A stretch of 12,222 nucleotides of DNA from Candidatus Woesearchaeota archaeon. GTDB taxonomy: Archaea > Nanobdellota > Nanobdellia > Woesearchaeales > GW2011-AR4. The translations under genes and the position numbers were made by a program. The notes under the pieces were generated by a model. It searched no databases. It was not told where the DNA came from and saw nothing but the letters and a program-made list of their open reading frames with translations. Where the stretch lies: the NCBI GenBank assembly GCA_013330825.1, contig DUHN01000070.1, positions 1-12,222 on the forward strand, written 5' to 3'. Below are positions 11,806 through 12,222 of this stretch, piece by piece (positions within the stretch are counted from its first letter, which is position 1; each line of letters begins with the position of its first letter).

Positions 11806-12222
11806 TTATTGTGCGCTCTTGACCTTCTCGCTGAGCTCGTCGAGCATGGCGTCGAACTCGTCCAGCGCCCGCAGGACCATCTCCTTGCAGGAGAGCTGCC
11901 CCCAGGACTCGATGGTGAAGATGATGTCGCTGTCGTGGCCTTCCTTGATGGCCCCCTGGGAGATCTCCTCCGCCGCCCCCGCGAGGTCGACGCTGAACAG
12001 GTTGTCCTTGACGACCTCGAGCTTCCCGCCCTTGATGGCGAAGACCGTGCCGTGGGTCTTGTCCACGACCTCCTCCGGGTTCCTGACGCTGCCGATCTCG
12101 ATGACCGGCTTGTAGCGGTAATAGACATGGCCGGGATTGAACTTGGTATGCTCCTTGCCCCTCCCCAGGAGGGCGGTGGCCTCCAGCTCGAGGGACTGGC
12201 CCTTGAGCAGCTTCACGATGGG
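11806..12222 (-). CDS. rpoD: RNA polymerase subunit D, N-terminus outside the window
   Basis: The C-terminal 138 residues of archaeal RpoD (homologue of Rpb3 and of bacterial alpha) are visible. The frame is open to the window edge. It begins PIVKLLKGQSLELEATALLGRGKEHTKF, the conserved KGQ.l.leA..LG.GkeH segment of the family, which pairs with subunits L and N in the assembly platform. Next comes the region that in many archaea is a ferredoxin-like insert holding a 4Fe-4S cluster (RNPEEVVDKTHGTVFAIKGGKLEVV). Here none of the expected cluster cysteines remain. The end is the C-terminal helix MVLRALDEFDAMLDELSEKV. The gene precedes tRNA-Leu by 37 bp. Confidence 0.93.
   Translation of the reverse strand, partial: PIVKLLKGQSLELEATALLGRGKEHTKFNPGHVYYRYKPVIEIGSVRNPEEVVDKTHGTVFAIKGGKLEVVKDNLFSVDLAGAAEEISQGAIKEGHDSDIIFTIESWGQLSCKEMVLRALDEFDAMLDELSEKVKSAQ

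Overview
The window is archaeal. The evidence is the minus-strand block rpoD - tRNA-Leu - eL18 - uL13 - uS9 - rpoN, AT-rich TATA elements about 25 bp before start codons in an otherwise GC-rich sequence, GGTGA/GGAG ribosome binding sites, a T-tract terminator, and a tRNA-Arg whose short intron fits the archaeal bulge-helix-bulge rule. The tail-fibre-like sequon-rich surface proteins, the A24 prepilin peptidase, the M64-type secreted peptidase and the small gene sizes suggest a DPANN-type archaeon. That placement is inference; no marker here fixes the phylum.

Layout. 1-1780 (minus): a surface-protein cluster with a partial secreted protein, a 50-residue single-pass membrane protein and a tail-fibre-like adhesin. 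1897-3018 (minus): A24 prepilin peptidase. 3133-4686 (plus, divergent, apparently leaderless): a Ski2-like helicase that lacks the whole first RecA domain. 4744-4880: palindromic intergenic element A. 4921-5018: intron-containing tRNA-Arg(GCG). 5110-9314 (plus): a three-gene secreted operon of a lipoprotein, an M64-type metallopeptidase and a Cys-rich membrane protein. The first two share an unusual lipocalin-like domain, present three times in all. 9331-9894 (minus): an Sfm1/DUF431 SPOUT methyltransferase. About 9928-10034: candidate element C. 10041-12222 (minus): the RNA polymerase/ribosomal block, with tRNA-Leu(GAG) and palindromic element B lying inside it.

How the parts may work together. 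The right-hand block is housekeeping: two RNA polymerase subunits, three ribosomal proteins and a tRNA. A related order with co-transcribed tRNA-Leu is known from the Haloarcula S9 operon. The neighbouring Sfm1 homologue belongs to a family whose yeast member methylates ribosomal protein uS3, so a ribosome-related role is plausible. The left and centre encode cell-surface and secreted functions. The lipoprotein, peptidase and Cys-rich anchor are tightly spaced (3 bp gap, then a 4 bp ATGA overlap) and probably act together at the cell surface. The points most worth a second look are the helicase without motor domain 1, the two-copy palindromic element lying next to tRNA genes, the lipocalin-like domain spread over the protease operon, and a C-terminal tail shared by two neighbouring surface proteins.
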